From positions 682,001 to 746,000 of the forward strand of contig NZ_SOCA01000003.1 in NCBI RefSeq assembly GCF_004364345.1: a stretch of DNA of 64,000 nucleotides, written 5' to 3'. This DNA is from Prosthecobacter fusiformis. GTDB taxonomy: Bacteria > Verrucomicrobiota > Verrucomicrobiia > Verrucomicrobiales > Verrucomicrobiaceae. Of the stretch, positions 15,256 to 25,114 are shown piece after piece. The notes below the pieces were generated by a model. That model saw nothing but the letters and a program-made list of their open reading frames with translations, was not told the origin of the DNA and did no database searches. The translations under genes and the position numbers were made by a program. Each line of letters opens with the position of its first letter. The stretch's first letter is position 1.

Positions 15256-18200
15256 ATGCCTGCCCGTCCCAATGTACGATCCGAACTCGAAGCCGCCATG
15301 CGCCAGCGTATCCTGGTCATTGATGGGGCCATGGGAACGACGATTCGTGGATACGGGCTCAAGGAAGCCGATGCGCGGGGAAGTCGCTTTTTAGACAACG
15401 AGAAGGACCTGCTGAACAACGGGGACATCCTTTCCATCACGCGGCCGGACATCATTGAGGACATCCACCGCCGCTTCCTGGAGGCTGGGGCGGACATCAT
15501 TGAGACGAACACTTTCTCCGGTACCAGCATCGCACAGGCGGAATTTTTCCGAGAGGTGCCGCATGGACGGAAGAAGGATCCTGAGTTTTTCCAAGAGATG
15601 CTGGAGGACAAGTTCCTCAACGACATCGCTTGGGAGATCAATTTTAACTCCGCCCAGCAGTGCCGGAAGTGGGCGGACTTGATCGGTGAAAAGACGGGCC
15701 GCAAGCGTTACGTGGCCGGGGCCATCGGGCCTCTGACGGTGTCCCTATCGCAGTTCCCGGACCTGAATGACCTGAGTTTCCGCTACGTCACCTTTGACCA
15801 GGTGAAGGCGGCTTATGCGCACCAGATCCGCGCTTTGATCGCTGGTGGTGTGGATACCTTGATGGTGGAGACCATCTTTGATTCCCTGAATGCGAAGGCC
15901 GCGTTGGTGGCTATCCGTGATGTCTTTGACCAGGATGGAGTGGAACTGCCCATTCAGATTTCCGCCGCTGTCGGTCCTGGTGGGGAGACGATGATCTCTG
16001 GCCAGATCACGGAGGCTTATCTGAATGCGATGCGTCATGTGAAGCCGCTGTCCATCGGTCTAAACTGTTCGTTAGGCCCGGACAAGATGCGCCCGTTCCT
16101 GGAAGAACTGGCGACGAAGGCCGATTGCTTCGTTTCCGCCTATCCGAATGCTGGCATGCCCAACCCGCTGGCACCGACGGGATTCGACCTGCTGCCGCCG
16201 GACATGGCTGGCTATGCGACCGACTTTGCCAAAAGCGGCTTTGTAAACATCATGGGCGGCTGCTGCGGCAACACGCCGGAGCACATCGCCGCCATTGCAA
16301 AAGCGGTGGAAAATCTGCCGCCACGTGAAGTCGCGCATCCTGCGCCTGATATGCGCCTTAGTGGATCGCAACCCTTTGTGCTCAGGCCGGGGTCCAATTA
16401 CCTCATGATCGGCGAGCGCACGAACGTGGCAGGGTCGCCAAAGTTTGCTAAGTTGATCAAAGAAGGCCGCCTTGAGGAGGCCGTCACCATTGCCCGTCAG
16501 CAGGTGGAAAACGGGGCCAATGTCATCGATGTGTGCATGGACGAAGGCCTCATTGATGGGGTGCCGATGATGACCAAATTTCTCGTGCTCTTACAGACGG
16601 AGCCGGAGGTGAACAAGGTGCCTATCATGGTGGACTCCTCCAAATGGGAGATCATCGAGGCGGGTCTGAAGTGCCTGCAAGGGAAGGGGATTGTGAACTC
16701 GATCTCGCTCAAGGAGGGTGAAGAAAAGTTCAAGGAATACGCCCGCAAGATCAAGCAATACGGGGCAGCAACGGTGGTGATGGCCTTTGACGAAAATGGC
16801 CAGGCCGCGACTTATGAGGAGAAGATCCGCATCTGCGAACGCGCCTACCGCATCCTGGTGGATGAGGTGCAGTTCCCGCCGGAGGACATCATCTTTGACC
16901 CCAACATCCTCACCGTTGCCACCGGCCTGGAAGAGCATAACAATTACGCACTGGATTTCATCAATGCCACCCGCTGGATCAAGGAGAACCTGCCCTTGGC
17001 GAAGGTGAGCGGTGGCGTCAGCAACATCAGCTTCAGCTTCCGTGGTAACAATAAGGTGCGCGAGGCGATGCACAGCGTGTTCCTGTATTATGCCATCAAA
17101 GCGGGCATGGACATGGGCATCGTGAATGCCGGCATGCTGGAAGTTTACGAGGAGATCCCCAAGGAGTTGTTGGACAAGGTAGAGGACGTCATCCTCAATC
17201 GCCGTCCGGATGCCACGGAGATCCTGGTGGACTATGCCGAGCAGTTCAAAGGCCAGGCGGGAGCCGCCAAGAAGAGCGAGGTGGACATGTCCTGGCGTGA
17301 AGCCCCGGTGGCCAAGCGCCTTGAGCATTCCCTGCTCCGAGGCATCACCGATTTCATCAACGAAGACACGGCGGAAGCTCTGGAAAAACTGGGCAAGCCT
17401 CTGTCAGTCATCGAAGGGCCTCTCATGGACGGCATGAGCGTGGTGGGAGACCTCTTTGGTGCCGGGAAAATGTTTCTTCCGCAGGTGGTGAAAAGCGCCC
17501 GCGTGATGAAGCAGAGCGTGGCCTATTTGCAGCCCTTCATGGAGGCTGAAAAAGCCCGCAAAGCGCGTGAGCGTGAGCTGCTGGTGGAGATCGCAGGCAA
17601 GACGGCCGAGGCCCTCCAGAGTGGAGATGAAGTTCACGTCGTGGAAGGTTTCAGCTACCTGCCTTACCCCGGTCTCAGCCTGGAAGAACGGCGTGTCGAA
17701 GTGAAATTTGCCGCCGAACTAGCGGCGGATTTGGAGACGGCCGAGACCGAATACAAACGCCGCTTTGGCATCATCCTGGACCGCAACAACGTGCAGGAAA
17801 TGAGTCCCGACTACGCCGCCACCCGCGAAAGCCGCCAGCGCTGGAGCGTCGCGACGCTGGAGCCTGCAGGAGCATTTGTGGATTGGATGTTTCATCGATA
17901 TTCCGTTGAAGAACTCGCCCAAATCGAGCAGACTCCTCATGAAGATGAAACTAGCCCCAGCAGCGACGATCCCGCCCGAACTGACCGGCTCCTGGCGCAA
18001 TTTTTCTCCCAAGCTGAGCTCGGAAACAGCGACTCTGTTCAAGCAGATCGAGGAGGACAGCCTGGAGAATCTTCGTCGGGCGGGGCAGGCCGTGCTGATG
18101 GAAGCGCCGACGGAATATCAGATGGCTCCCAAGAAGCCCTGACCGCCGCCGATCTTATTCCGGCCGAGGCTGCGAAGCAGGGCGGGGGGAAGATTGTTCT

Positions 18201-19653
18201 TGCGACGGTGAAGGGGGATGTGCATGACATCGGCAAGAACATCGTCGGCATTGTGCTGGCATGTAACGGCTTTGAAGTCACGGATATGGGAGTGATGGTG
18301 CCCTGTGCCAAGATCCTGGACAAGGCGGTGGAAGTGGGCGCGGATGTTATTGGCCTTAGCGGTCTGATCACGCCCTCTTTGGATGAAATGGTCCATGTCG
18401 CTTCCGAGATGGAGCGCCTGGGCATGAAGCAGCCGCTGCTCATCGGCGGTGCCACCACCAGTGCCGCTCACACGGCCATCAAGATCGCTCCCCACTATAG
18501 TGGCTCCATCGTCCATGTTCTGGATGCCAGCCGGAGTGTGCCTGTGACCACCTCTCTTATCAGCGAGGAGCAGCGGGAAGATTTTGTCCTCAAAAACGAG
18601 GCGCGTCATGTGCGCCTACGTGAGGAATACGGCAAGAAAAAGGATCGGCAGCTACTCAGCATCGCCGAGTCTCGCGAGAAAGGTTACAAGTGCGACTGGA
18701 CCACGCAGGACATCGCCAAGCCAAGTTTCCTCGGAACGAAGACGTATGAAGGCGCAGATCTGGTGCCGACGCTGCGGCCCTACATTGACTGGTCCCCGTT
18801 CTTCCATTCCTGGGAGTTGCGTGGTCGCTGGTTGTCTGCTGAAGGACGTTTCAATTCGGCGCATGAAGATCCCGATCTGAAAATCCAGGCGGATGAGCAG
18901 GCTTTGAAGCTTTATCATGACGCGAACGCACTTTTGGACCAGATTGAAAAAGAACATCGGTTCACCCCGCGTGGAGTTTTTGGTTTCTTCCCTGCGAACG
19001 CCACGGGTGATGACATCGAGGTCTATCGTGATGAATCACGCAAGGATGTGCGCACCGTATTCCATTCGCTCCGGCAGCAGGTTATCAAAAAGGACAAGCC
19101 TAACTTTGCGCTCAGCGATTACGTCGCGCCCAAGGACAGGGGGCTGGCCGATTACATCGGGGGTTTTGCTGTGGGCATTCATGGTGCCGATGAGTTCGCC
19201 AAGGAGTTTGATGCCATCAACGATCCTTACAGCGCTATCATTGTGAAAGCGGTGGCGGACCGTTTGGCCGAGGCCTTTGCTGAATACATGCACCAGCAGG
19301 CACGCTTTGCCTGGGGCTATGAAAAGCCTGGCGACCTCACTCATGAGGAAATGGTAAAGGAAAAGTATCGGGGGATCCGCCCGGCACCGGGTTATCCTGC
19401 ACAGCCCGACCACACGGAAAAGCCGATCTTGTTTGACCTACTCAATGCCACAGAACTGACGGGTGTGGATCTCACGGAAAGTATGGCCATGCATCCTGGG
19501 AGCGCGGTCAGCGGCCTCTACTTTAGTCATCCAGAGGCGCATTACTTCGGCATCAGCGTCGTGGGCAAGGACCAAGTAGAGGACTACGCTGCCCGCAAAG
19601 GCATGACGGTTCCCCAGATGGAGAAGTGGCTCGGCCCTTGGCTGGGTTACTAA
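15256..19653 (+). CDS. metH: Cobalamin-dependent methionine synthase, with large insertion
   Basis: Methylates homocysteine from 5-methyltetrahydrofolate via methylcobalamin. Domains in order: homocysteine-binding barrel (about 1-350) with zinc ligands Cys271, Cys336 and Cys337; pterin-binding barrel (about 370-640); cap domain (about 670-760); cobalamin domain with DVHDIGKN and axial His990; SAM-binding activation domain (about 1130-1465, [13 protein letters not shown]). At 1465 residues it is some 235 longer than the E. coli enzyme. The excess is mainly a block of about 210 residues (about 765-975) between cap and cobalamin core. The last third of the block is Ser/Gly/Asp-rich and overlaps another open frame (17939-18142). 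All catalytic residues I can check are present. Confidence 0.94.
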   Translation: MPARPNVRSELEAAMRQRILVIDGAMGTTIRGYGLKEADARGSRFLDNEKDLLNNGDILSITRPDIIEDIHRRFLEAGADIIETNTFSGTSIAQAEFFREVPHGRKKDPEFFQEMLEDKFLNDIAWEINFNSAQQCRKWADLIGEKTGRKRYVAGAIGPLTVSLSQFPDLNDLSFRYVTFDQVKAAYAHQIRALIAGGVDTLMVETIFDSLNAKAALVAIRDVFDQDGVELPIQISAAVGPGGETMISGQITEAYLNAMRHVKPLSIGLNCSLGPDKMRPFLEELATKADCFVSAYPNAGMPNPLAPTGFDLLPPDMAGYATDFAKSGFVNIMGGCCGNTPEHIAAIAKAVENLPPREVAHPAPDMRLSGSQPFVLRPGSNYLMIGERTNVAGSPKFAKLIKEGRLEEAVTIARQQVENGANVIDVCMDEGLIDGVPMMTKFLVLLQTEPEVNKVPIMVDSSKWEIIEAGLKCLQGKGIVNSISLKEGEEKFKEYARKIKQYGAATVVMAFDENGQAATYEEKIRICERAYRILVDEVQFPPEDIIFDPNILTVATGLEEHNNYALDFINATRWIKENLPLAKVSGGVSNISFSFRGNNKVREAMHSVFLYYAIKAGMDMGIVNAGMLEVYEEIPKELLDKVEDVILNRRPDATEILVDYAEQFKGQAGAAKKSEVDMSWREAPVAKRLEHSLLRGITDFINEDTAEALEKLGKPLSVIEGPLMDGMSVVGDLFGAGKMFLPQVVKSARVMKQSVAYLQPFMEAEKARKARERELLVEIAGKTAEALQSGDEVHVVEGFSYLPYPGLSLEERRVEVKFAAELAADLETAETEYKRRFGIILDRNNVQEMSPDYAATRESRQRWSVATLEPAGAFVDWMFHRYSVEELAQIEQTPHEDETSPSSDDPARTDRLLAQFFSQAELGNSDSVQADRGGQPGESSSGGAGRADGSADGISDGSQEALTAADLIPAEAAKQGGGKIVLATVKGDVHDIGKNIVGIVLACNGFEVTDMGVMVPCAKILDKAVEVGADVIGLSGLITPSLDEMVHVASEMERLGMKQPLLIGGATTSAAHTAIKIAPHYSGSIVHVLDASRSVPVTTSLISEEQREDFVLKNEARHVRLREEYGKKKDRQLLSIAESREKGYKCDWTTQDIAKPSFLGTKTYEGADLVPTLRPYIDWSPFFHSWELRGRWLSAEGRFNSAHEDPDLKIQADEQALKLYHDANALLDQIEKEHRFTPRGVFGFFPANATGDDIEVYRDESRKDVRTVFHSLRQQVIKKDKPNFALSDYVAPKDRGLADYIGGFAVGIHGADEFAKEFDAINDPYSAIIVKAVADRLAEAFAEYMHQQARFAWGYEKPGDLTHEEMVKEKYRGIRPAPGYPAQPDHTEKPILFDLLNATELTGVDLTESMAMHPGSAVSGLYFSHPEAHYFGISVVGKDQVEDYAARKGMTVPQMEKWLGPWLGY
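17939..18142 (+). other. Nested open frame inside metH (+1 frame), possible dual coding
   Basis: Starts ATG AAG ATG and encodes 67 residues including [16 protein letters not shown] and [20 protein letters not shown], which read like a natural globular or helical protein. By hand count about 46 of 65 codons end in G or C here, against about 30 of 66 in the metH frame over the same stretch. That is the reverse of expectation if only metH were translated. The metH frame there is a low-complexity linker. Either this is an overlapping gene, or two compensating frameshifts have moved an ancestral coding segment out of frame. No homology is recognised. Confidence 0.4.
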
Positions 19654-19671
19654 CTGTCAGAGAGTGACAGC

Positions 19672-20073
19672 TCAGTTTCCCTGAAAAACATAGACGGGCT
19701 GGTCCTCCTGCCAGCTTAGATACCGCATGGCTCCGGTGATTTCCTCCTCGTCCAATTGGCTGAGGCGGAAAGTGCGGCCGGAGAAAGCTCCGGTGGTGGC
19801 TTTCCGACCTTCGATGAGGTTCCCTATCGTCGTCCTCATGTCACCTGGTTGGACTACAGGTGCACCGCTGGCAATGGCCCCCATGGAGAGTCCCACAACT
19901 TCTTGAGCATTCCTTTGGTCACGAATTTGGAGCATGGTTTCACGATGCACACCGCCGAGATAAGTGATGGCGATGGAAGACAAAATTCCAATGACGGCGA
20001 TGACGATCAGCATCTCTGTCAAACTGAAGGCCTGGCGTGGTGCAGGATGGAGATGTTTTAAATTGGTGTTCAT
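19672..20073 (-). CDS. Prepilin-type N-terminal methylation domain protein
   Basis: 133 residues. After a basic 15-residue leader comes AFSLTEMLIVIAVIGILSS, the type IV prepilin/pseudopilin N-terminal helix with Glu at mature position +5. The residue before the cleavage site is Ala instead of the usual Gly. The short C-terminal domain (about residues 45-133) has no recognised fold. Verrucomicrobia encode many such single pseudopilin-like proteins, usually with unknown partners; no secretin or ATPase gene is nearby. Export through a type II secretion or pilus-like machine is inferred. It converges on metH with 18 bp between stop codons. Confidence 0.83.
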   Translation of the reverse strand: MNTNLKHLHPAPRQAFSLTEMLIVIAVIGILSSIAITYLGGVHRETMLQIRDQRNAQEVVGLSMGAIASGAPVVQPGDMRTTIGNLIEGRKATTGAFSGRTFRLSQLDEEEITGAMRYLSWQEDQPVYVFQGN

Positions 20074-20349
20074 GAGACAAAAAATTTACAATAGAAGTTA
20101 TATTCTTTGCTGTTATTCGCAATCTCTAAGGGTTAGAAAATGTCTGACAAGCCGTTCTCTGGTTTTCCGTCTTTTCTTATGAGGACAGATATTAGGATTG
20201 TATGGTATCGAAATATTTTCGGGCCACCGTGGGTTCAATAGGATGCATGGAAAGTGAACAGAGGGTGTCCCTTCGGCTTTGTGATCTATCCACACTGAAG
20301 AATTCACAAATTTCTTGGCGGCCTGGGTAAACCCCTGCGAGATTGCGCG

Positions 20350-21975
20350 ATGCCCTACATTATCGACGCGCTCGTCATCCTCGCTTATTTTGGGATCATC
20401 ATTAGCATCGGCCTGTCCCAGCGCAGCAAGAGTGGCAGCATGGAAGGCTTTACGCTGGGGGATCGACAAATCGCCTGGTGGGCAGTGCTGGCCTCGATTC
20501 TGGCGGCGGAAATCAGTGCAGGGACTTTTTTCGGTGCGCCCGGGGAAGGGTATGCGCTACGCAACTATACGTATATTCAGCTCATGGCCGGATACCTCCT
20601 GGCAAGACTGGTGGTGAGCGCGGTCTTTATTCCAGCCTATTACCGGTATGGAGTGGTGAGTGTGTATGAATTTCTCGGTATTCGTTTTGGTCCGCTGACC
20701 CGTCGTTGGGCTTCGGGTATCTTTTTGGTCACCCGGCTGCTGGCAAGTGGATCCCGCCTGTGGGTGCCGACGGTGATCCTGGTGCTGGGCTGGAAGCTAT
20801 ACGTGAATCCGAATACCACGCCGATGCAGGAGTTCTGGCTGTATGCGGGTGCGTTGGTGGGCATCACGGTCCTGACAGCCATTTATACTACTCTGGGGGG
20901 CATTCGGGCGGTGATCTGGACGGATGTGATCCAGATTGGCGTACTGTTTTCCGCTCTGGGTTTCGCCCTTTGGTATCTGCTGGGGCATACGGGTGGCTGG
21001 GCTGCACTTCAGGGAGCCATCCAGGAACCGGCGATGATTGACTGGGGCAGTCCTGATCCCGCTCATCCAGGTGCATGGGGCTGGGTAAAAGGAATTTTGG
21101 AGACAGAATACACCATCTGGGCAGCCTTCATCGGCAGCACGTTTGTCACGCTTGCTACACACGGAACAGACCAGGACATGGTCCAGCGCATGCTGACGGC
21201 AAAAAATAAACGCCAGAGCGGCATGGCGACCATTCTATCAGGGGTCTGTGACATCCCGGTCAACTTCATGGTGCTGAGCATCGGCATCCTGCTGTATGTT
21301 TACTTCCAGGCCAATCCGTCTGAACTGCTGCCGAAGAATGTCAAAGGCACCGTGGACAGCAGCCAGGTGTTCCCCTATTTCATCCTCAACGTGATGCCAC
21401 AGGGGCTGCGCGGTCTGGTGGTGGCGGGGGTTCTCGCGACCGCGATGGGATCGCTGAGCACCGCGCTGAATTCGCTGGCGACCAGCTATGCACGCGACTT
21501 TCACTTTCGCTGGTTTGGCGAGCCCTCAACCGATGCTGGCCAGGTGAGGGTGCTGCGTTTTAGCACGGTCTTGTTTGCCGTTCTGCTCATTGGGGTGGCT
21601 CTGGCCACAGCCTGGGTGAAGGCGCACAACCCTAGCCTGCGCATCATCCCGATCATTCTCGGTGTTTTTGGTTATACCTATGGCTCGCTACTGGGAGTTT
21701 TCATGGTCGGCCTCTTCACCAAGACTCGGGGCAATGATCTGGGTAACGGTATCGGCATGCTGGCCGGATTTATAGTGGTGGCCTACCTCAGCGGCCTCGA
21801 CCAAGGGCTGGCTGCCACGCTGGGTATGGGGGAGGGAATTTCCCGGCCTGATTGGATGCCTATCGTGGAGTTTCCCTGGCGCATCTTTTTTGGCACGGTC
21901 GTGACCTTTGCCGTGGCAGTGCTGTTTCCCACCTCCTTGGTTATGCAGCGCCACCGCTACCTGGCGGAAAAATAA
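20350..21975 (+). CDS. Sodium:solute symporter (SSS family)
   Basis: 541 residues with about 13 transmembrane segments, the usual topology of the SSS family. Typical features are the N-terminal GFTLGDRQIAWWAVLASILAAEISAGTF, RFGPLTRRWASGIFL, the segment TTLGGIRAVIWTDVIQ, and GVLATAMGSLSTALNSLATSYARDF. It should couple Na+ entry to uptake of a sugar, amino acid, sialic acid or similar solute; sequence alone does not identify which. It stands alone, convergent with the DUF151 gene, with only 5 bp between the stop codons. Confidence 0.92.
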   Translation: MPYIIDALVILAYFGIIISIGLSQRSKSGSMEGFTLGDRQIAWWAVLASILAAEISAGTFFGAPGEGYALRNYTYIQLMAGYLLARLVVSAVFIPAYYRYGVVSVYEFLGIRFGPLTRRWASGIFLVTRLLASGSRLWVPTVILVLGWKLYVNPNTTPMQEFWLYAGALVGITVLTAIYTTLGGIRAVIWTDVIQIGVLFSALGFALWYLLGHTGGWAALQGAIQEPAMIDWGSPDPAHPGAWGWVKGILETEYTIWAAFIGSTFVTLATHGTDQDMVQRMLTAKNKRQSGMATILSGVCDIPVNFMVLSIGILLYVYFQANPSELLPKNVKGTVDSSQVFPYFILNVMPQGLRGLVVAGVLATAMGSLSTALNSLATSYARDFHFRWFGEPSTDAGQVRVLRFSTVLFAVLLIGVALATAWVKAHNPSLRIIPIILGVFGYTYGSLLGVFMVGLFTKTRGNDLGNGIGMLAGFIVVAYLSGLDQGLAATLGMGEGISRPDWMPIVEFPWRIFFGTVVTFAVAVLFPTSLVMQRHRYLAEK

Positions 21976-21980
21976 GCAGC

Positions 21981-22643
21981 TTACTTGGGCTTCTTCCACT
22001 CTTCGCCTTCGTCGTCGTCGTCATCCATGCCGGTGTATCCGTCATCGTAGCCATCGTCGTCTTCGTCCTCATCCTCGTCATCTTCGAGGTTGAGGCCTTC
22101 CAGAGCTTCCAGGTCGAGGTCATCTGGATCGATTTCATCCGGATCTTCTTCGTCCTCATCCTCGTCGGAGGATTCTTGATCACTGGCGGCGGATTCCTCC
22201 AGCCCGCGTTTTTCGATTTGGGCAAGGGTGTCCGTCACGTCTTCCACAGTGTCCCAGACTTTCCGGGCGACAAACAGAGGTGCGCCCTGCTGGACTGCCA
22301 TGGCGATGCTGTCACTTGGGCGTGCATCCAGCTCAATGAGCTTGCGCTGGTGGAGTTCGTTGGCCGCGGAAAGAATCATGCGTGCGTGAAAGACGCTGCC
22401 TTCCACGTGATTGATGATGATGCGCTCCACCTTGGCTCCAAAGGCAAGCAGTACGCTGCCTAACAAATCGTGTGTCAATGGTCGGTCCTTGGCCACGCCA
22501 CGCATAAACATGGAAATGGCTGTGCCGACGGATTCATCGACATAGATGACAAAGGTCTTTTCGCTATTGCCCAGAAAAACGGCAAAACTGCCGTCCAGAG
22601 GCAGGACAGCACGTACTTGGGCTTCGACGACTTCGCGGTTCAT
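21981..22643 (-). CDS. Bifunctional nuclease (DUF151) domain protein with acidic tail
   Basis: 220 residues. Residues about 1-140 form a BFN/DUF151 domain: VEAQVRAVLPLDGSFAVFL, a long helix with RPLTHDLL, and ARPSDSIAMAVQQGAPLFVARKVWD. Family members from plants and bacteria have RNase and DNase activity. Residues about 150-215 are almost entirely Asp and Glu with a few Tyr and Gly, then EEWKKPK. Such a tail is not part of the core family; it may mimic nucleic acid or bind a basic partner. Translation of the tail is supported by an unbroken frame to a normal stop. Confidence 0.87.
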   Translation of the reverse strand: MNREVVEAQVRAVLPLDGSFAVFLGNSEKTFVIYVDESVGTAISMFMRGVAKDRPLTHDLLGSVLLAFGAKVERIIINHVEGSVFHARMILSAANELHQRKLIELDARPSDSIAMAVQQGAPLFVARKVWDTVEDVTDTLAQIEKRGLEESAASDQESSDEDEDEEDPDEIDPDDLDLEALEGLNLEDDEDEDEDDDGYDDGYTGMDDDDDEGEEWKKPK

Positions 22644-22656
22644 GCTGCGAATTTAA

Positions 22657-22690
22657 GCCCGGCGGGGCTTGGATGGCAACACCGCCGGGC
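22657..22690 (-). terminator. Possible terminator after the lipoprotein gene
   Basis: GCCCGGCGG (22657-22665) and CCGCCGGGC (22682-22690) form a perfect 9-bp stem with a 16-nt loop, between the lipoprotein stop codon and the DUF151 start. On the minus strand it is followed by TTAAATT, a weak U-tract. A smaller alternative hairpin AAGCCC/GGGCTT overlaps it. Confidence 0.5.
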
Positions 22691-22734
22691 GATTTATTAC
22701 AGATAAGACGACAGCCGTGGGCCAGGCGCTGCCG

Positions 22735-23040
22735 CTACCAAGTCTGACGGCTGATTTGGCGGTCAAGCTGCTGGCCGTAATTGCGCATCTTTTGGTCCTG
22801 AGATTCGACACTGGAATAAGGAGCCGGACCTGCAGAATAATTGGGCGTGTAAGCAGGAGCGCCGCTGCTGTAAGTGGCACCACCATAGCTGGAGCCGCTG
22901 CTGTAGCTGGGCGTGGTGGAGCGGGGCTTATTGGGAACGCCGAGGAAATTCACGTCATTAGAGCCGTAGAGAAACTGCTTGCAGCTAGTGAGACCAAGGC
23001 TGTAAACGGCAAGGCCAAGGCAGAGGAAGTTGAATTTCAT
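22735..23040 (-). CDS. Small putative lipoprotein, Ser/Tyr/Gly/Pro-rich
   Basis: 101 residues. The N-terminus MKFNFLCLGLAVYSLGLTSCKQ is a lipoprotein signal with the lipobox LTSC, cysteine at residue 20. After NDVNFLGVPNKPRS the middle (about 40-78) is a low-complexity stretch of Ser, Tyr, Gly, Pro and Ala (SSGSSYGGATYSSG). The charged C-terminus is QDQKMRNYGQQLDRQISRQ. It should be anchored to the inner or outer membrane on the periplasmic side. No function is recognised. It follows the FecR gene on the same strand with a strong hairpin between them. Confidence 0.75.
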   Translation of the reverse strand: MKFNFLCLGLAVYSLGLTSCKQFLYGSNDVNFLGVPNKPRSTTPSYSSGSSYGGATYSSGAPAYTPNYSAGPAPYSSVESQDQKMRNYGQQLDRQISRQTW

Positions 23041-23043
23041 CCC

Positions 23044-23081
23044 AAGGATATGCCATTTGAGGGTTCAATTGGCATATCCTT
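23044..23081 (-). promoter_or_regulatory. 12-bp inverted repeat just before the lipoprotein start
   Basis: AAGGATATGCCA (23044-23055) and TGGCATATCCTT (23070-23081) are perfect complements around a 14-nt loop. On the minus strand the hairpin ends three bases before the ATG at 23040, so it would occlude the ribosome-binding region. It also sits 6 bp after the FecR stop codon. It lacks a U-tract, so RNA-level control or mRNA-end protection is more likely than simple termination. Confidence 0.5.
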
Positions 23082-23087
23082 TATGGA

Positions 23088-24527
23088 TTATTCCTCGACC
23101 CGGACTTTGAGCATGGGCGGTGTATTCCGGGTGTTTTCCTTGCTGGCAAAGGCATGGGCCAAACCGTTACGAGCCGTTTCATCCGTTTCACGAATGATGA
23201 TGAAAGTCGCCATGCCGTTGCTGTCCATGCACAGAAAGTTTGCCAGCGCCTCGCCTTTCATAGTGAAGGCTCCGCGCGTGGTGCCCTGCGGGACGATGAA
23301 CTGCCCCAGCTTCGTTGCCTGCCCTTCGACAGGACTAATCCGGTGCTCCGTAGCCAGGCTATGGGCAGGGGCATTGGACCAGGAAATCTCGTTTTCGCTC
23401 CATGCATCCTGGGTTTCATCCGTGAGGCCGTAAACAGTGAAGACTGCATCTGGCACGAGGGAGGCAAAGCCCAGATCGCTAGGCTCCACATGAAGGGTGA
23501 ACTCGGCTTCTGCGATCTGTTTTCCTGTGAAACGACTCAGGTCAAAGGCGACGTAGGCTTTCCGATCCAGGCTTTCATCGTGGGTGGTGTGCTTGATGCG
23601 GAGATACGATTCGCGGCCAGTCACCCGCTGACGCAGGTTGGACTGGATCCAGGAGTCCTTGCCACGGCCAAAGGCGGTCGTCAGGATTTGCCACCCGTCT
23701 CCCAGATTATTGATTGGCCCAGGAAGCCAGCGTCCAGGTTCAGGCTGATCATCCTGGCTGACTGCATCCGGGTAGGAGGCGCTTTTGATGAAGCCGCCAT
23801 AGTCCACACGCTGGCCTGCCCGCAGTTCTTTGCGGCCTTTTTCGCCTTTCCTCTCCACTTCCACCAAACCTTCGATGACATGGACGAGGCATTTTCCATC
23901 CTCCCCGGCGCTGATGCCGAAGCGGGTGCCGTAGTCCACGACTTTGGTCTCTGCGGTGTGGATGGTGAAGCCTTTTGCCTGCTGGGGCACCTCAGCAACG
24001 ACGGTGCCTTTTTTGACGCGGCATTCCATGGCGGAGATCACCTCCAGGGTCACGGGGGCCTCCAGAGCCACTTCCGCTCCGCTGGCAAATTTCAAGGTGG
24101 CGATGCCGTCGAGCAATTCCAGCATGCCTGGTTGCAGGCTGGATCCTTCCAGTGTGGGGAGGGCACTATTCCCCCATTTACAGTCGTTGGCCTTGGTGAG
24201 GGTGGCGACAGGCGTGGGTTCACGCCCGATCAACCAGACTGCGCCGGCGGAAACAATAGCCGCTGCGATGGGCAGGACGAAGCGAGAAACCTTCGATGAA
24301 AGACTGAATGCTTTTCGGGGAAGGGGAGGCGTGGCTTTACCCAAAAGAGCGTCTGCAGGAGTCACCCGCATTTCAGCATCCATCAGTGCGGCCTGGGCCA
24401 GCAGCGTGCGGACCTCTGGATTTTGGCGCAGGGCATCGTTGAGGCGGGTCTGTTCCTCCGCCGTCAGCGCGTGGTCGCGTGCGCGCTCCCACAGTTCCAG
24501 CCAGTGCCAGGTTTCGTCAGGTTTCAT
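23088..24527 (-). CDS. FecR-domain protein with C-terminal DNRLRE-like domain (anti-sigma partner)
   Basis: 479 residues from the ATG at 24527, whose ATGA overlaps the sigma-factor stop codon. Residues 1-60 form a cytoplasmic part resembling the anti-sigma segment of FecR proteins (MKPDETWHWLELWERARDHAL). One membrane helix lies at about 82-101. A periplasmic FecR domain follows at about 130-260 (LKFASGAEVALEAPVTLEV, VVDYGTRFGIS, LVHVIEGLVEVE). The C-terminal region about 290-479 resembles DNRLRE beta-sandwich domains (AYVAFDLSRFTGKQIAEAEF). Translational coupling says it works with the sigma factor, probably as a membrane anti-sigma or signal sensor. Confidence 0.85.
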   Translation of the reverse strand: MKPDETWHWLELWERARDHALTAEEQTRLNDALRQNPEVRTLLAQAALMDAEMRVTPADALLGKATPPLPRKAFSLSSKVSRFVLPIAAAIVSAGAVWLIGREPTPVATLTKANDCKWGNSALPTLEGSSLQPGMLELLDGIATLKFASGAEVALEAPVTLEVISAMECRVKKGTVVAEVPQQAKGFTIHTAETKVVDYGTRFGISAGEDGKCLVHVIEGLVEVERKGEKGRKELRAGQRVDYGGFIKSASYPDAVSQDDQPEPGRWLPGPINNLGDGWQILTTAFGRGKDSWIQSNLRQRVTGRESYLRIKHTTHDESLDRKAYVAFDLSRFTGKQIAEAEFTLHVEPSDLGFASLVPDAVFTVYGLTDETQDAWSENEISWSNAPAHSLATEHRISPVEGQATKLGQFIVPQGTTRGAFTMKGEALANFLCMDSNGMATFIIIRETDETARNGLAHAFASKENTRNTPPMLKVRVEE

Positions 24528-25042
24528 GAATGTGTCTCCAGTTGTTTTTGCACGCACTGCATGAGGCTCAGGCGTACACGGCTAAGGGCGCGATAGATGG
24601 CAGCTTCGGTGCGGTTGACCCGCTCGGCGATTTGATCAATCTCGAGGTCGTCAAAGTAACGCAGGTGCACCAGTTGCCGGTGTTCCGTGGGCAGGCGTGT
24701 CAGGCAGGCGCGCAGGGCATCCTGGCGTGCTGAGCCATCTTCCGAAAGCTCTGACACAGCATGCCCCAGGGCTTCCAGCGCATCTTCGTCCAGGGGCAGA
24801 TGCTCTCGCTTTTTTTGGCGACGGTGGGTGAGGATCTGGTGGAATGCCGTTTTGCGTGCCCAAGCAATAAAATTGGTACCCAGGGTGAAGTCATCGAAAT
24901 GTTTCCAAAGCAGCAGCTTGGTTTGCTGAAGGATGTCCTCAGCCTCGCTATCACGCGGCACCAGGCCATGGACATAGAGGGAAAGTGACCGCTCGTGAGC
25001 GGTCAGCAGTTCCAAAAAGACGGTAGTCCGGTCATCAGCCAT
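24524..25042 (-). CDS. ECF sigma factor, Rhodopirellula/Verrucomicrobium type
   Basis: 172 residues with sigma region 2 at about 12-80 (DSEAEDILQQTKLLLWKHFDDF and NFIAWARKTAFHQILTHRR) and region 4 at about 110-165 (LTRLPTEHRQLVHLRYFDDLEIDQIAERVNRTEAAIYRALSRVR, of which the helix-turn-helix is IDQIAERVNRTEAAIYRALS). It directs RNA polymerase to a dedicated promoter set; targets are unknown. It is the first gene of a pair, overlapping the FecR-type gene by 4 bp. This sigma subfamily is characteristic of Planctomycetes and Verrucomicrobia, which often place such genes beside FecR/LamG membrane proteins. Confidence 0.93.
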   Translation of the reverse strand: MADDRTTVFLELLTAHERSLSLYVHGLVPRDSEAEDILQQTKLLLWKHFDDFTLGTNFIAWARKTAFHQILTHRRQKKREHLPLDEDALEALGHAVSELSEDGSARQDALRACLTRLPTEHRQLVHLRYFDDLEIDQIAERVNRTEAAIYRALSRVRLSLMQCVQKQLETHS

Positions 25043-25114
25043 GCAAAGGATACAGGCAGGAAGTGTCCAGGATTGGACAGAAAAATGCGATTCCGGGCGA
25101 AATCAGCCACGGAT

